Assembly (NCBI RefSeq): GCF_002020135.1
Contig: NZ_MPZS01000002.1
Span: 124,001-188,000 of the forward strand
Origin: Thioclava marina
Lineage (GTDB): Bacteria; Pseudomonadota; Alphaproteobacteria; Rhodobacterales; Rhodobacteraceae
Length of the DNA stretch: 64,000 nt
Reading direction: 5' to 3'
Shown here one piece after another: positions 30,870 through 38,945 of the stretch. Position 1 is the stretch's first letter; each line of letters begins with the position of its first letter. The position numbers and the translations under genes are program-made. The notes below the pieces were generated by a model. The model did not search any database and was not told where the DNA came from. It saw only the letters and a program-made list of their open reading frames with translations.

Positions 30870-33188
30870 TCAGCCTTCGATCTTGGTGAGATCGGCCACG
30901 TCGAGGCAGATCTGGCGGATGCGGGAGAGCAGGTTGAGCCGGTTGCGGCGGATCACCTCGGCCTCGGCATTGATCTGGACGGCCTCGAAGAAGGCGTCGA
31001 TCGGGGCGCGCAGGGACGCCATCGCGGACATGGCGGTGGCGAAATCTTCCGCTTCCATCGCCGGGGCGATTTTGGCTTCGGCGGCGTCGAGGGCGGCGAA
31101 GAGGGCTTTTTCCTCCTCGGTTTCGGCGAATTTGGGATCGGCGCCGAAGCTGTATTCGACCCCGTCTTTTTCTTCCGCCTGCGTAAGGATGTTGTTCGCG
31201 CGCTTGAAGCCCTGGATCAGGTTCTCGCCATCGTCGGTTTTCAGGGTCTCGCTCAGCGCCTCGGCGCGTTTGACGACGAGGGTGAGATCGTCCGAGCCCG
31301 GCATGGCGAGCACGGCGTCGATCACGTCATGGCGGATGCCCGCGTCGCGCAGGTGGACCTTGAGGCGGTCGTGGAAGAAGGAGAGGAGGTTATCTCTGGC
31401 TGGCACGAAGACGGATCGCCACTCAATTCCACTTCGCTGCGACACATAGATCTCGGCAATGGCTTCGGCCGCATTTCGGATATGCCGCTCCTTAATTGCT
31501 GGCTGTAGAGAAATCGCAGAATTGATATTTTCGACGTGGGCTTCGCCAGACGAACCGATGAACTCAGCGATCTCTGAAGAAACCTCTTGGCCGCGCTCGA
31601 AATCGTTGAGAATTGCGATGAACGTACGTTTGCGCTCAGCCTCAAGCACCGGTTGGCGATGTTGCTCAAAACCATTTTCGATCAGATCAGAGAGACAAAC
31701 ACGAAGATCATTCCCCAACACCAACCGGATCACCCCCAGCGCGGCGCGGCGCAGCGCGAAGGGGTCCTTGCTGCCCGTCGGCTTCTCGTCGATCGCCCAG
31801 AAGCCGGTCAGCGTGTCGATCTTGTCGGCGAGCGCGACGGCGACCGAGACGGGCTCGGAGGGCACATCGTCGGAGGGGCCCAGCGGCGCGTAATGGTCGC
31901 GGCAGGCATCGGCGACGGCATCGCGCAGGCCTGCCTTTTGCGCGTAGTAGCGGCCCATTACGCCTTGCAGCTCGGGGAATTCGTAGACCATTTCCGAGCG
32001 CAGGTCGGATTTGGCGACGCGGGCGGCTTCGGCGGCGAGATCGGGCGAGGCGCCGACCAAGGGCGCAATTTCACGCGCGAGCGCCTCGATGCGGCGGATG
32101 CGGTCACCCTGCGAGCCGAGCTTGTTGTGGAAGGTCACGGCGTCGAGCCCCGCGCCCATGCCCTCGAGACCGTGGGCGGCCACGGTGCGCAGGTCGTTTT
32201 CCCAGAAGAACTTGGCGTCCGAAAGGCGTGCCGAGAGCACCTTCTGGTTGCCCGCGAGGATGGTCGCGCCGTGATCGGCAGTTTCGCGGTTGGCGACGGT
32301 GACGAAGCCCTCGATCCGGCCGGTCTTGGGGTTCTTCACCGAGAAGAATTTCTGATGCTCCTTCATCGAGGTCTGCAGCACCTCGGGCGGCAGGTCGAGG
32401 AATTGAGCGTCGATCTCGCCCATCAGCGTGACAGGCCATTCGACGAGGCCCGCGACCTCGGCCAGAAGGCCCTTGTCCGGCACCACTTCCCAGCCCTTGG
32501 CGAAGGCCATCTGCTCGGCATCGTGCCAGATTGCGGCTTCGCGCTCGGCCGGGTCGAGCATGACCTTGGCGGCCTTGAGCTGCTTGGCGTAGCTCTCGAA
32601 CCCGCCGACCTGGATGGTGTCGGGGGCCATGAAGCGGTGGCCGCGGGTGGCGTCACCTGCGGTGATCCCGTCCACGTCGAGCGCGACGATCGTGGCGCCC
32701 GCCTCGTCCGAGAGGATCGCGAGGATCGAGTGCAGCGGGCGGACCCAGCGCAGCGCGCCCTCGCCCCAGCGCATCGATTTCGGCCAGGGGAAGTTGCGGA
32801 TCGTTTTCTCCAGCACCTCGGCCACGATCTCGGTGGCGGGGCGGCCGGGCTTTTCGATCACCGCGAAATAGACCTGACCCTTCTTGTCGTCACGGGTCTC
32901 GAGCTGATCCATCGTGAGGCCGGTCGAGCGCAGGAAGCCCTCGATCGCCTTTTCGGGCGCGTCGGTGCGCGGGCCCTTGCGCTCTTCGCGCAGGGTGGGC
33001 GAGTTCGCGGTCAGCCCCTCGACGGTCAGCGTCAGGCGGCGCGGGGTCGAGAACGCCCCGGCGGAGGCATAGGTCAGACCGGCCTCGACCACGCCATCGG
33101 TGATCAGCTTCTTCAGGTCCTCGCGGGCCTTGGGCTGCATCCGCGCCGGGATCTCTTCGGAGAACAGTTCAATCAGAAGATCGGGCAT
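30870..33188 (-). CDS. glyS: Glycyl-tRNA synthetase beta subunit
   Basis: GlyS is the beta chain of the alpha2beta2 bacterial glycyl-tRNA synthetase. The 772 residues include LLIELFSEEIPARM at the start, EEIPARMQPKA, GEGALRWVRPLHSI, LPPEVLQTSMKEHQKFF and the C-terminal anticodon-binding region ending LCLDVADLTK-like. The usual length is ~690-740, and residues ~500-597 form an extra, lower-GC stretch. The ATG at 33188 begins one base after the DUF6446 stop. GlyQ is encoded ~1.2 kb upstream on the same strand. Confidence 0.95.
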   Translation of the reverse strand: MPDLLIELFSEEIPARMQPKAREDLKKLITDGVVEAGLTYASAGAFSTPRRLTLTVEGLTANSPTLREERKGPRTDAPEKAIEGFLRSTGLTMDQLETRDDKKGQVYFAVIEKPGRPATEIVAEVLEKTIRNFPWPKSMRWGEGALRWVRPLHSILAILSDEAGATIVALDVDGITAGDATRGHRFMAPDTIQVGGFESYAKQLKAAKVMLDPAEREAAIWHDAEQMAFAKGWEVVPDKGLLAEVAGLVEWPVTLMGEIDAQFLDLPPEVLQTSMKEHQKFFSVKNPKTGRIEGFVTVANRETADHGATILAGNQKVLSARLSDAKFFWENDLRTVAAHGLEGMGAGLDAVTFHNKLGSQGDRIRRIEALAREIAPLVGASPDLAAEAARVAKSDLRSEMVYEFPELQGVMGRYYAQKAGLRDAVADACRDHYAPLGPSDDVPSEPVSVAVALADKIDTLTGFWAIDEKPTGSKDPFALRRAALGVIRLVLGNDLRVCLSDLIENGFEQHRQPVLEAERKRTFIAILNDFERGQEVSSEIAEFIGSSGEAHVENINSAISLQPAIKERHIRNAAEAIAEIYVSQRSGIEWRSVFVPARDNLLSFFHDRLKVHLRDAGIRHDVIDAVLAMPGSDDLTLVVKRAEALSETLKTDDGENLIQGFKRANNILTQAEEKDGVEYSFGADPKFAETEEEKALFAALDAAEAKIAPAMEAEDFATAMSAMASLRAPIDAFFEAVQINAEAEVIRRNRLNLLSRIRQICLDVADLTKIEG

Positions 33189-33189
33189 C

Positions 33190-33666
33190 TCACTTCTCCG
33201 CTTCGTCATTCAGTTGGTGCCAGACAAAGGCCCGGCCATCGGGATAAAGAGCCACGACGCGATCGACGCCGGGGCGGATGTTGTGTTGCGACAGGAACGC
33301 CACCGCGCGACCGGCCTCGAGATCGGCGCCGATGGTCTTCGCGTCATAGCAGTCGAACCAGTTCGGACCGATCAGCGGGGCGGCCTTGTCATAGACCTCG
33401 TAGGTTTCGGTCGCGGTGGCGATCGAGAGATCGGTGTTGAAGCAGGCCCGGTAACGCAGGGGCGAGCTGTCCGCGTCGATCCCTTCGAAACCGCGAGCGT
33501 CAAGCGGGTCGAGCGTGGTGCCGTCGAGTTCGGCGAGCGAGATCTTCGCCGCCTCGGAGCCGGGCGCGACCTGATCGTAATAGCCGTATTCCTGCGAATA
33601 GTAGACCACCGCGCCGAAGACGAGTGCGATCACCACGATGCCACCTCCGATGAGCTTTCCGTTCAT
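33190..33666 (-). CDS. Membrane-anchored protein of the DUF6446 type between glyQ and glyS
   Basis: The 158 residues start with one membrane span (LIGGGIVVIALVFGAVVYY) followed by a soluble domain with YRACFNTDLSIATATETY, WFDCYDAKTIGADL and DRVVALYPDGRAFVWHQL. Two cysteines in the soluble part could pair. Homologues are common next to glyS in Rhodobacteraceae, and the DUF6446 name is given from memory of that context. Function unknown. Its stop codon is one base before glyS, indicating co-translation. Confidence 0.75.
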   Translation of the reverse strand: MNGKLIGGGIVVIALVFGAVVYYSQEYGYYDQVAPGSEAAKISLAELDGTTLDPLDARGFEGIDADSSPLRYRACFNTDLSIATATETYEVYDKAAPLIGPNWFDCYDAKTIGADLEAGRAVAFLSQHNIRPGVDRVVALYPDGRAFVWHQLNDEAEK

Positions 33667-33737
33667 GCCGAGCCCCTCCGGGGGTTTCGTGCGCCCGCCG
33701 AGCGGATATGATCGGCGCGCATCACGGAAAGAGGCCC

Positions 33738-34370
33738 ATGGAAACCGCCCTGTTCATCAAAGCCTTCGGCGCGCTCTTCGCGATCATGAATCCCTTCGTC
33801 AACCTGCCGGTCTTTCTGGGTCTCACCGATGGCATGGAACGCGCGGCCCAGCGGCGCACCGCGCTTCAGGTGACGCTCTATTCCGCGGGACTGAGTGCCG
33901 TGATCGTGGCCGCGGGCACGCCGATCCTGAAGCTGTTCGGCATCTCGGTCGACGATTTCCGCGTCGCGGGCGGTCTCGTCTTGCTGACGATCGCGCTGGG
34001 AATGCTCAATGGCTCGGGAAGTCCGGCCCATAGCGGCACGCCCGCCGAGCAGGCACATCAGGCCCAGAGGGAGGATATCGCCTTCTATCCGCTGGCCTTC
34101 CCGATGCTGGTTGGACCGGGCACGATCACGACGCTGATCGTCTTCAGCGGGCGCGCGCAGGACAGCGCGGGCTATATCGCGCTGATCACCGCGCTGGTGC
34201 TGGTTCTGGCGATGGTTGCGCTGGTGATGTGGTTCGCCGCCGATATCGGCCATCACATGTCCCAGACCCTGCGCACCATCACGACGCGCCTGATGGGCAT
34301 GATCCTCGCGGCCATCGCGATCGAGATGATCGCGACGGGGCTCAGAACCCTGTTGCCGGGGCTCGGCTGA
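33738..34370 (+). CDS. MarC-family integral membrane protein
   Basis: The 210-residue protein has six predicted membrane segments and family signatures FGALFAIMNPFVNLPVFL and FPLAFPMLVGPGTITTLIV-like (YPLAFPMLVGPGTI). MarC proteins were once thought to be multidrug exporters; their transport role is unproven. It is on the opposite strand, wedged between glyQ and the DUF6446/glyS unit. The ATG at 33738 has AAAGAGG upstream. Confidence 0.9.
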   Translation: METALFIKAFGALFAIMNPFVNLPVFLGLTDGMERAAQRRTALQVTLYSAGLSAVIVAAGTPILKLFGISVDDFRVAGGLVLLTIALGMLNGSGSPAHSGTPAEQAHQAQREDIAFYPLAFPMLVGPGTITTLIVFSGRAQDSAGYIALITALVLVLAMVALVMWFAADIGHHMSQTLRTITTRLMGMILAAIAIEMIATGLRTLLPGLG

Positions 34371-34396
34371 CAGCGAGGGGCGCATGGCCGGGTGCA

Positions 34397-35332
34397 TCAG
34401 GCGGCATCCCCCGCCGCTGCCCCGCCCGCCTCGGTCTGCACGAAGGCATCGGCGCATTTCTTCGCCAGCGCCCGGACGCGGCCGATATAGGCCTGGCGTT
34501 CGGTGACCGAGATCACGCCGCGCGCGTCGAGCAGGTTGAAGAGATGCGAAGCCTTGATGCACTGGTCGTAGGCCGGGTGCGCCATGACGATCTTGCGGCC
34601 CGCATCGTCGGTATCCGGCGAGGCGAGGATGCGTTCGCATTCGGCCTCGGCATCCTCGAAATGCTTGAGCAGCATGTCGGTATCGGCCACGTCGAAGTTC
34701 CAGCGCGAGTATTCCTGCTCGGTCTGGCGGAACACGTCGCCGTATTTCAGCGCGATCGGGGCCGAGGGGTCGTTATAGGGCATGTCCATGACGTGATCGA
34801 TGCCCAGCACATACATTGCCAGACGCTCGAGCCCGTAGGTCAGCTCGCCCGAGACCGGCTTGCAGTCATGGCCGCCGACTTGCTGGAAATAGGTGAACTG
34901 GCTGACTTCCATGCCGTCGCACCAGACTTCCCAGCCCAGCCCCCAAGCGCCGAGCGTGGGGCTTTCCCAGTCGTCTTCCACGAAACGGATGTCGTGCAGC
35001 TCGGTGTCGATGCCGATCGCGCGGAGCGAGCCGAGATAGAGGTCCTGCAGGTCCGGCGGGCTCGGTTTGATGAGCACCTGGTATTGATAGTAGTGCTGAA
35101 GGCGGTTCGGGTTCTCGCCATAGCGGCCATCGGTCGGGCGACGCGAGGGCTGGACATATGCCGCGGCCCAGGGCTTCGATCCGAGCGCGCGCAGCGTGGT
35201 CGCCGGGTGGAACGTGCCCGCGCCGACCTCCATGTCATAGGGCTGCAGCACCGCGCAGCCTTTCGAGGCCCAGTAGCTCATCAGTCGCAGGATGATTTCC
35301 TGAAACGACTTGGGGGCGTCCGCTTTGGCCAT
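34397..35332 (-). CDS. glyQ: Glycyl-tRNA synthetase alpha subunit
   Basis: The 311 residues are full length. GlyQ carries the aminoacylation site: [34 protein letters not shown] contains the class II start, followed by [30 protein letters not shown] and [21 protein letters not shown]. The ATG at 35332 has AAGGAAGG eight bases upstream and is preferred to a GTG three codons earlier. Confidence 0.97.
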   Translation of the reverse strand: MAKADAPKSFQEIILRLMSYWASKGCAVLQPYDMEVGAGTFHPATTLRALGSKPWAAAYVQPSRRPTDGRYGENPNRLQHYYQYQVLIKPSPPDLQDLYLGSLRAIGIDTELHDIRFVEDDWESPTLGAWGLGWEVWCDGMEVSQFTYFQQVGGHDCKPVSGELTYGLERLAMYVLGIDHVMDMPYNDPSAPIALKYGDVFRQTEQEYSRWNFDVADTDMLLKHFEDAEAECERILASPDTDDAGRKIVMAHPAYDQCIKASHLFNLLDARGVISVTERQAYIGRVRALAKKCADAFVQTEAGGAAAGDAA

Positions 35333-35453
35333 GTCTCGCACCTTCCTTGAAAAGCGCCTCCTCTCTAGGCAAGGGGCGCGGGGGCGTCAACGCCTCGAAG
35401 AGCGTTGCGCGGCGGCTTGCGTAGTGTTCTCCGCATGGCGGGGGAAAACCTGA

Positions 35454-35531
35454 CCGCAAAAGCGGCATTTAAGGGGTGACGCGCGGCGTGGTTTCGGTAA
35501 GGTCGCCGCAAAAGCAGTTATTATGGGGTGA
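35454..35531. repeat. Two 26-bp direct repeats upstream of the protease-like gene
   Basis: CCGCAAAAGC...GGGGTGA occurs at 35454-35479 and 35506-35531, 21 of 26 positions identical, with repeat starts 52 bases apart. The second copy ends four bases before the start codon at 35535, overlapping its ribosome binding site. The spacing is five helical turns, so the pair could be an operator. Confidence 0.55.
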
Positions 35532-35534
35532 GCA

Positions 35535-37334
35535 ATGCGGGCCGTTTCGCGTACAGTTTCGATCGTTGTTGGGGCCAGCCTGACCGGCATGGTCTGGACG
35601 GGAAGCGCCTGGGCGGAGGCATGGGTGCAGATCGAGGCGAAGAACTCTCTGGCGCAGGCCGAGGCGCGGGCGCGCGAGTGGGCGGGAATGTTCCCCGATG
35701 TCTCGGGCTTCCGGCTGGATTCGGGCTGGTATGCGATCGCGCTCGGCCCCTTCCCCGACGATCAGACCGCCGACGACCGCAGGCTTTTGCTGCGCGGAGA
35801 GGGGCTGATCCCGCGCGACAGTTTCGTCGCTGATGGCGGCAATTTCGGCCAGCAGTTCTGGCCGGTGGGCGCTGGCCTGGGCATGACGCCCCGGCCCGAG
35901 GCGCAACCCGCGCCCGAGGCCCAGCCCGAAGACCCGGTGGCGCCACCGGTTGCAGACACCCAGCCTGAACCGCTGACAGAGGCTGCGCCCATCGAGGTCC
36001 CCGCCCCGATCGAGACATTGGCCGAGAGCCGCCGCCTGGAGGCCGCCCTCACCCGTGATGAGCGCCGCGACATTCAGGCCGCGCTGGAATGGACGGGCCA
36101 TTACCAGGGCGCGCTCGACGGGCTGTTCGGGCGCGGCACGCGGGCGTCCATTGCCGACTGGCAGCTCAAGAACGGCTACGAGCCGACCGGGGTTCTCTCC
36201 TCGACCCAACAAATCGCCCTCCTCGACCGGGTGGCCAGCGAGCGCGCGGCCCTCGGGCTTGAAAAGGTCACCGAATCCGAGGCCGGGATCGAGATCGACA
36301 TGCCGCTCGGGCTGGTGCAATTCGCGCGCTACAATGCGCCCTTCGTGAATTACGCGCCCAAGGATGGCAGCGGTGTTCAGGTTCTGCTGATTTCGCAGCC
36401 CGGCGATGCGGCGCGACTGCGCGGGCTCTACGACGCGATGCAGACGCTCGAGATCGTGCCGGTTCGCGGTGCGCGCAAGCTGGGTGCCAGCGGTTTCACC
36501 ATCGAAGGCAAGAACGACAATATCCACTCCTACACGCAGGCCGACCTGTCGAAAGGGCTGATCAAGGGCTTCACGCTGGTCTGGCCCGCCTCCGACGATC
36601 AGCGCATGACGCGAGTGCTCGACGCGATGAAGAAAAGCTTCGCGCCGGTCGGCACTGCGGCGCTTGACACCACGCTCGGCCAGCCGATGTCGGTGACCCG
36701 GGCCGCCCTGATGGCCGGGATCGAGAAACGTGCGCCGGTCTTCTCGCGCTCGGGCTTTTTCATCGATGCGGAGGGCCATGTGCTGACCGCCGCAGAAGGG
36801 CTTGCGCAATGCGGCCGGATCACCATCGAGGATCACCCGGCGGAACTGAGCTATGACGCGGGCGCGGAAGGCTATGCGGTGCTGACGCCGAAAGACACGC
36901 TCGCGCCCAAAGCGGTCGCGAAATTCCGCACGGATGCGCCTTTCTCCGGGACGCAGGTCGCGGTGGCGGGCTTTTCCTATCCCGAGGCCCTGCCCGCTCC
37001 GGTGCTGAATTTCGGCAAGCTCTCGGCGCTGAAGGGGCTCGAAGGCGAGAAAACCCAGGCCCGCATCGAGGCCAAGACCCGCGCGGGCGATGTGGGCGGT
37101 CCGGTGCTCGACGGCTCGGGCGCGGTGGTGGGGATGCTGCTGCCGGTCGCAAAGGATCCTCAGCGTGTACTGCCCGACGGGCTGACAGTGGCGCTTCAGG
37201 CCTCTGCGATGGCGCCCGGGCTTTCCGCGCGGGGCTTTGCGCCCGAAGCGTCGGATTTCTCGGGCCAGCGCACGCCCGAAGATCTGCAAACGCTCGCCGA
37301 CGGGATGGTGGTGCAGATTTCCTGCTGGAAGTGA
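35535..37334 (+). CDS. Secreted protein with SPOR-like, peptidoglycan-binding and degenerate trypsin-like domains
   Basis: The 599-residue precursor has a signal peptide (ends near SAWAEAW), a SPOR-like repeat region (~28-105), a proline/alanine/glutamate-rich linker (~120-165), a peptidoglycan-binding domain (~175-235, RGTRASIADWQLKNGYEPTG), and a trypsin-fold C-terminal domain (~405-585). The catalytic residues are lost: the His position is Glu421 in LTAAEG and the nucleophile position is Val520 in GDVGGP, where active enzymes have GNSGGP. It is therefore probably a pseudoprotease that binds the cell wall. It meets trkH tail to tail, with TGA directly followed by TCA. Confidence 0.85.
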   Translation: MRAVSRTVSIVVGASLTGMVWTGSAWAEAWVQIEAKNSLAQAEARAREWAGMFPDVSGFRLDSGWYAIALGPFPDDQTADDRRLLLRGEGLIPRDSFVADGGNFGQQFWPVGAGLGMTPRPEAQPAPEAQPEDPVAPPVADTQPEPLTEAAPIEVPAPIETLAESRRLEAALTRDERRDIQAALEWTGHYQGALDGLFGRGTRASIADWQLKNGYEPTGVLSSTQQIALLDRVASERAALGLEKVTESEAGIEIDMPLGLVQFARYNAPFVNYAPKDGSGVQVLLISQPGDAARLRGLYDAMQTLEIVPVRGARKLGASGFTIEGKNDNIHSYTQADLSKGLIKGFTLVWPASDDQRMTRVLDAMKKSFAPVGTAALDTTLGQPMSVTRAALMAGIEKRAPVFSRSGFFIDAEGHVLTAAEGLAQCGRITIEDHPAELSYDAGAEGYAVLTPKDTLAPKAVAKFRTDAPFSGTQVAVAGFSYPEALPAPVLNFGKLSALKGLEGEKTQARIEAKTRAGDVGGPVLDGSGAVVGMLLPVAKDPQRVLPDGLTVALQASAMAPGLSARGFAPEASDFSGQRTPEDLQTLADGMVVQISCWK

Positions 37335-38783
37335 TCAGCTGCGCCAGAAGCGCGGCAGGATCAGCACGAGCACGCTCATCAGCTCGAGCCGCCCGACGCA
37401 CATCGCAACGCTCATCAGCCATTTCGCGGTTTCGGGGAAGGCCGCGACCGAGCCGTTGCCGGTGATCTCGGGCCCCCAGGCCGGGCCGATATTGGCGATC
37501 GAGGTCCATGCGGCGGTCATCGCAGTCTCGGTCTCGAGCCCGGTGAAAGTCAGCGCGATGATGAGCACCCCGAAGCTGAGGATGAAGAGCGAGAAGAAGG
37601 CCATCACCGAGTTCACGACGCTGTCCTCGACCGGGCGCCCGTCATATTGCACACGGAGCAGCCGATGCGGTGAGTAGAGCCGCTGGATCTGCGCCTTGAT
37701 CGCCTCGAGCAGGATCAGGTAGCGGAAAACCTTGACCGAACAGGCCGTCGAGGAAGTGCACCCCCCGATCAGCCCCGAGATGATCAGCACGGTAAAGGCC
37801 AGATGGCCCCATTGCGTGATATCCTCCGAGGCGTAGCCCGTCCCGGTGAAGGTCGAGACCACGTTGAAGGTCACTTCGCGCAGGGTGGGCCAGAAATCGG
37901 CCTCGTGGCGGAACATCCGGTAGAGCACGATGACCGCGATCGCATAGCCCATCCAGCGAATGAAGGCGCGCACCTGCGGGTCGCGCCAGAGCGGGACCGC
38001 ATCGCCGCGCAGGACCTGGACGAAACGGATGAAGGGCATCGCGGCGAGCGCCATGAAGACCGAGGCGGCATATTCCGGCGCGCCCTTGTAGGTGGCGAAG
38101 CTTGCATCGTAATTGGAAAACCCGCCCGTCGACATGGTTGTGAGCGCATGCATCACCGCGTCGAACCCGGTCATGCCGAGCCCCATATAGGTCAGCGCAC
38201 AGGCGATCGTCAGACCGACATAGATGCGGATCAGCGCCGAAGAGATATCCATCGCGCGCGGCAGGATCTTGCCCAGCGTGTCGAACCCTTCCGAGCGGAA
38301 GAACTGCATCCCCCCCACCTTCATCACCGGCAGGAAGATCATCGCGACGATGATGATGCCCAGCCCGCCCAGCCATTGCAGCAAGCCACGCCACAGGTTC
38401 ACCCCCGGCGGCAGGTCGTCGAGCTTTTGAATGGCGGTGGTGCCGGTGGTGGTGAGGCCCGACATCGCCTCGAAATAGGCATCCGTCAGGTTCAGATGCG
38501 GTGCGCCGAGCATGAAGGGAACCGCACCGAAGAACGGCAGGGTGATCCAGACCGCAGTCGTCAGAACGAAGCTCTGCTGGATCGAGAGGGTCCGCTTGAG
38601 CGCATCGCGCGAGGCCAGCGCGAGCAGCGCGCCCGCCGTCATCGTCAGCACGGCGCTCTCGACGAAGACGAGCCAGTGCCCTGCCCCATAACCCAGATCA
38701 ACCGCCGCCGGGATCAGCATCGTCAGCCCCAGCACGGATGTCAGCATTCCAATGATATATCCAACCGGGCGCAGATCGATCAT
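37335..38783 (-). CDS. trkH: TrkH-family potassium uptake protein
   Basis: TrkH is the membrane subunit of K+ uptake, working with the NAD-binding TrkA. The 482 residues include four P-loop repeats with the selectivity-filter glycines: SGLTTTGTT, TMSTGGFS, TFTGTGYAS, and SIANIGPAWG. Around ten membrane spans are visible. The ATG at 38783 precedes MIDLRPVGYIIGM; a GTG three codons upstream is possible. No trkA gene is in the window. Confidence 0.94.
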   Translation of the reverse strand: MIDLRPVGYIIGMLTSVLGLTMLIPAAVDLGYGAGHWLVFVESAVLTMTAGALLALASRDALKRTLSIQQSFVLTTAVWITLPFFGAVPFMLGAPHLNLTDAYFEAMSGLTTTGTTAIQKLDDLPPGVNLWRGLLQWLGGLGIIIVAMIFLPVMKVGGMQFFRSEGFDTLGKILPRAMDISSALIRIYVGLTIACALTYMGLGMTGFDAVMHALTTMSTGGFSNYDASFATYKGAPEYAASVFMALAAMPFIRFVQVLRGDAVPLWRDPQVRAFIRWMGYAIAVIVLYRMFRHEADFWPTLREVTFNVVSTFTGTGYASEDITQWGHLAFTVLIISGLIGGCTSSTACSVKVFRYLILLEAIKAQIQRLYSPHRLLRVQYDGRPVEDSVVNSVMAFFSLFILSFGVLIIALTFTGLETETAMTAAWTSIANIGPAWGPEITGNGSVAAFPETAKWLMSVAMCVGRLELMSVLVLILPRFWRS

Positions 38784-38945
38784 GCGCCCCACCTTGCCCA
38801 GAGCGCGGGGCTAGTCAATCCCCGGAAGAGACTTTGCAAACTCTGGGATATTGGTCAGTTAATTTGCTCAATTTCGCAAATTTTCCTTGCGCCGCGCCGC
38901 AGCAACGCTAGGTTTTGCGCCATTCCGACATCCAGGGAGATACGC

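Noticed and set aside
37803-38945. Open frame of over 1 kb in front of pyc
   Set aside because: It is the antisense of trkH; the pyc start is fixed by its ribosome binding site and by FNKILVANRGE at residue 2.
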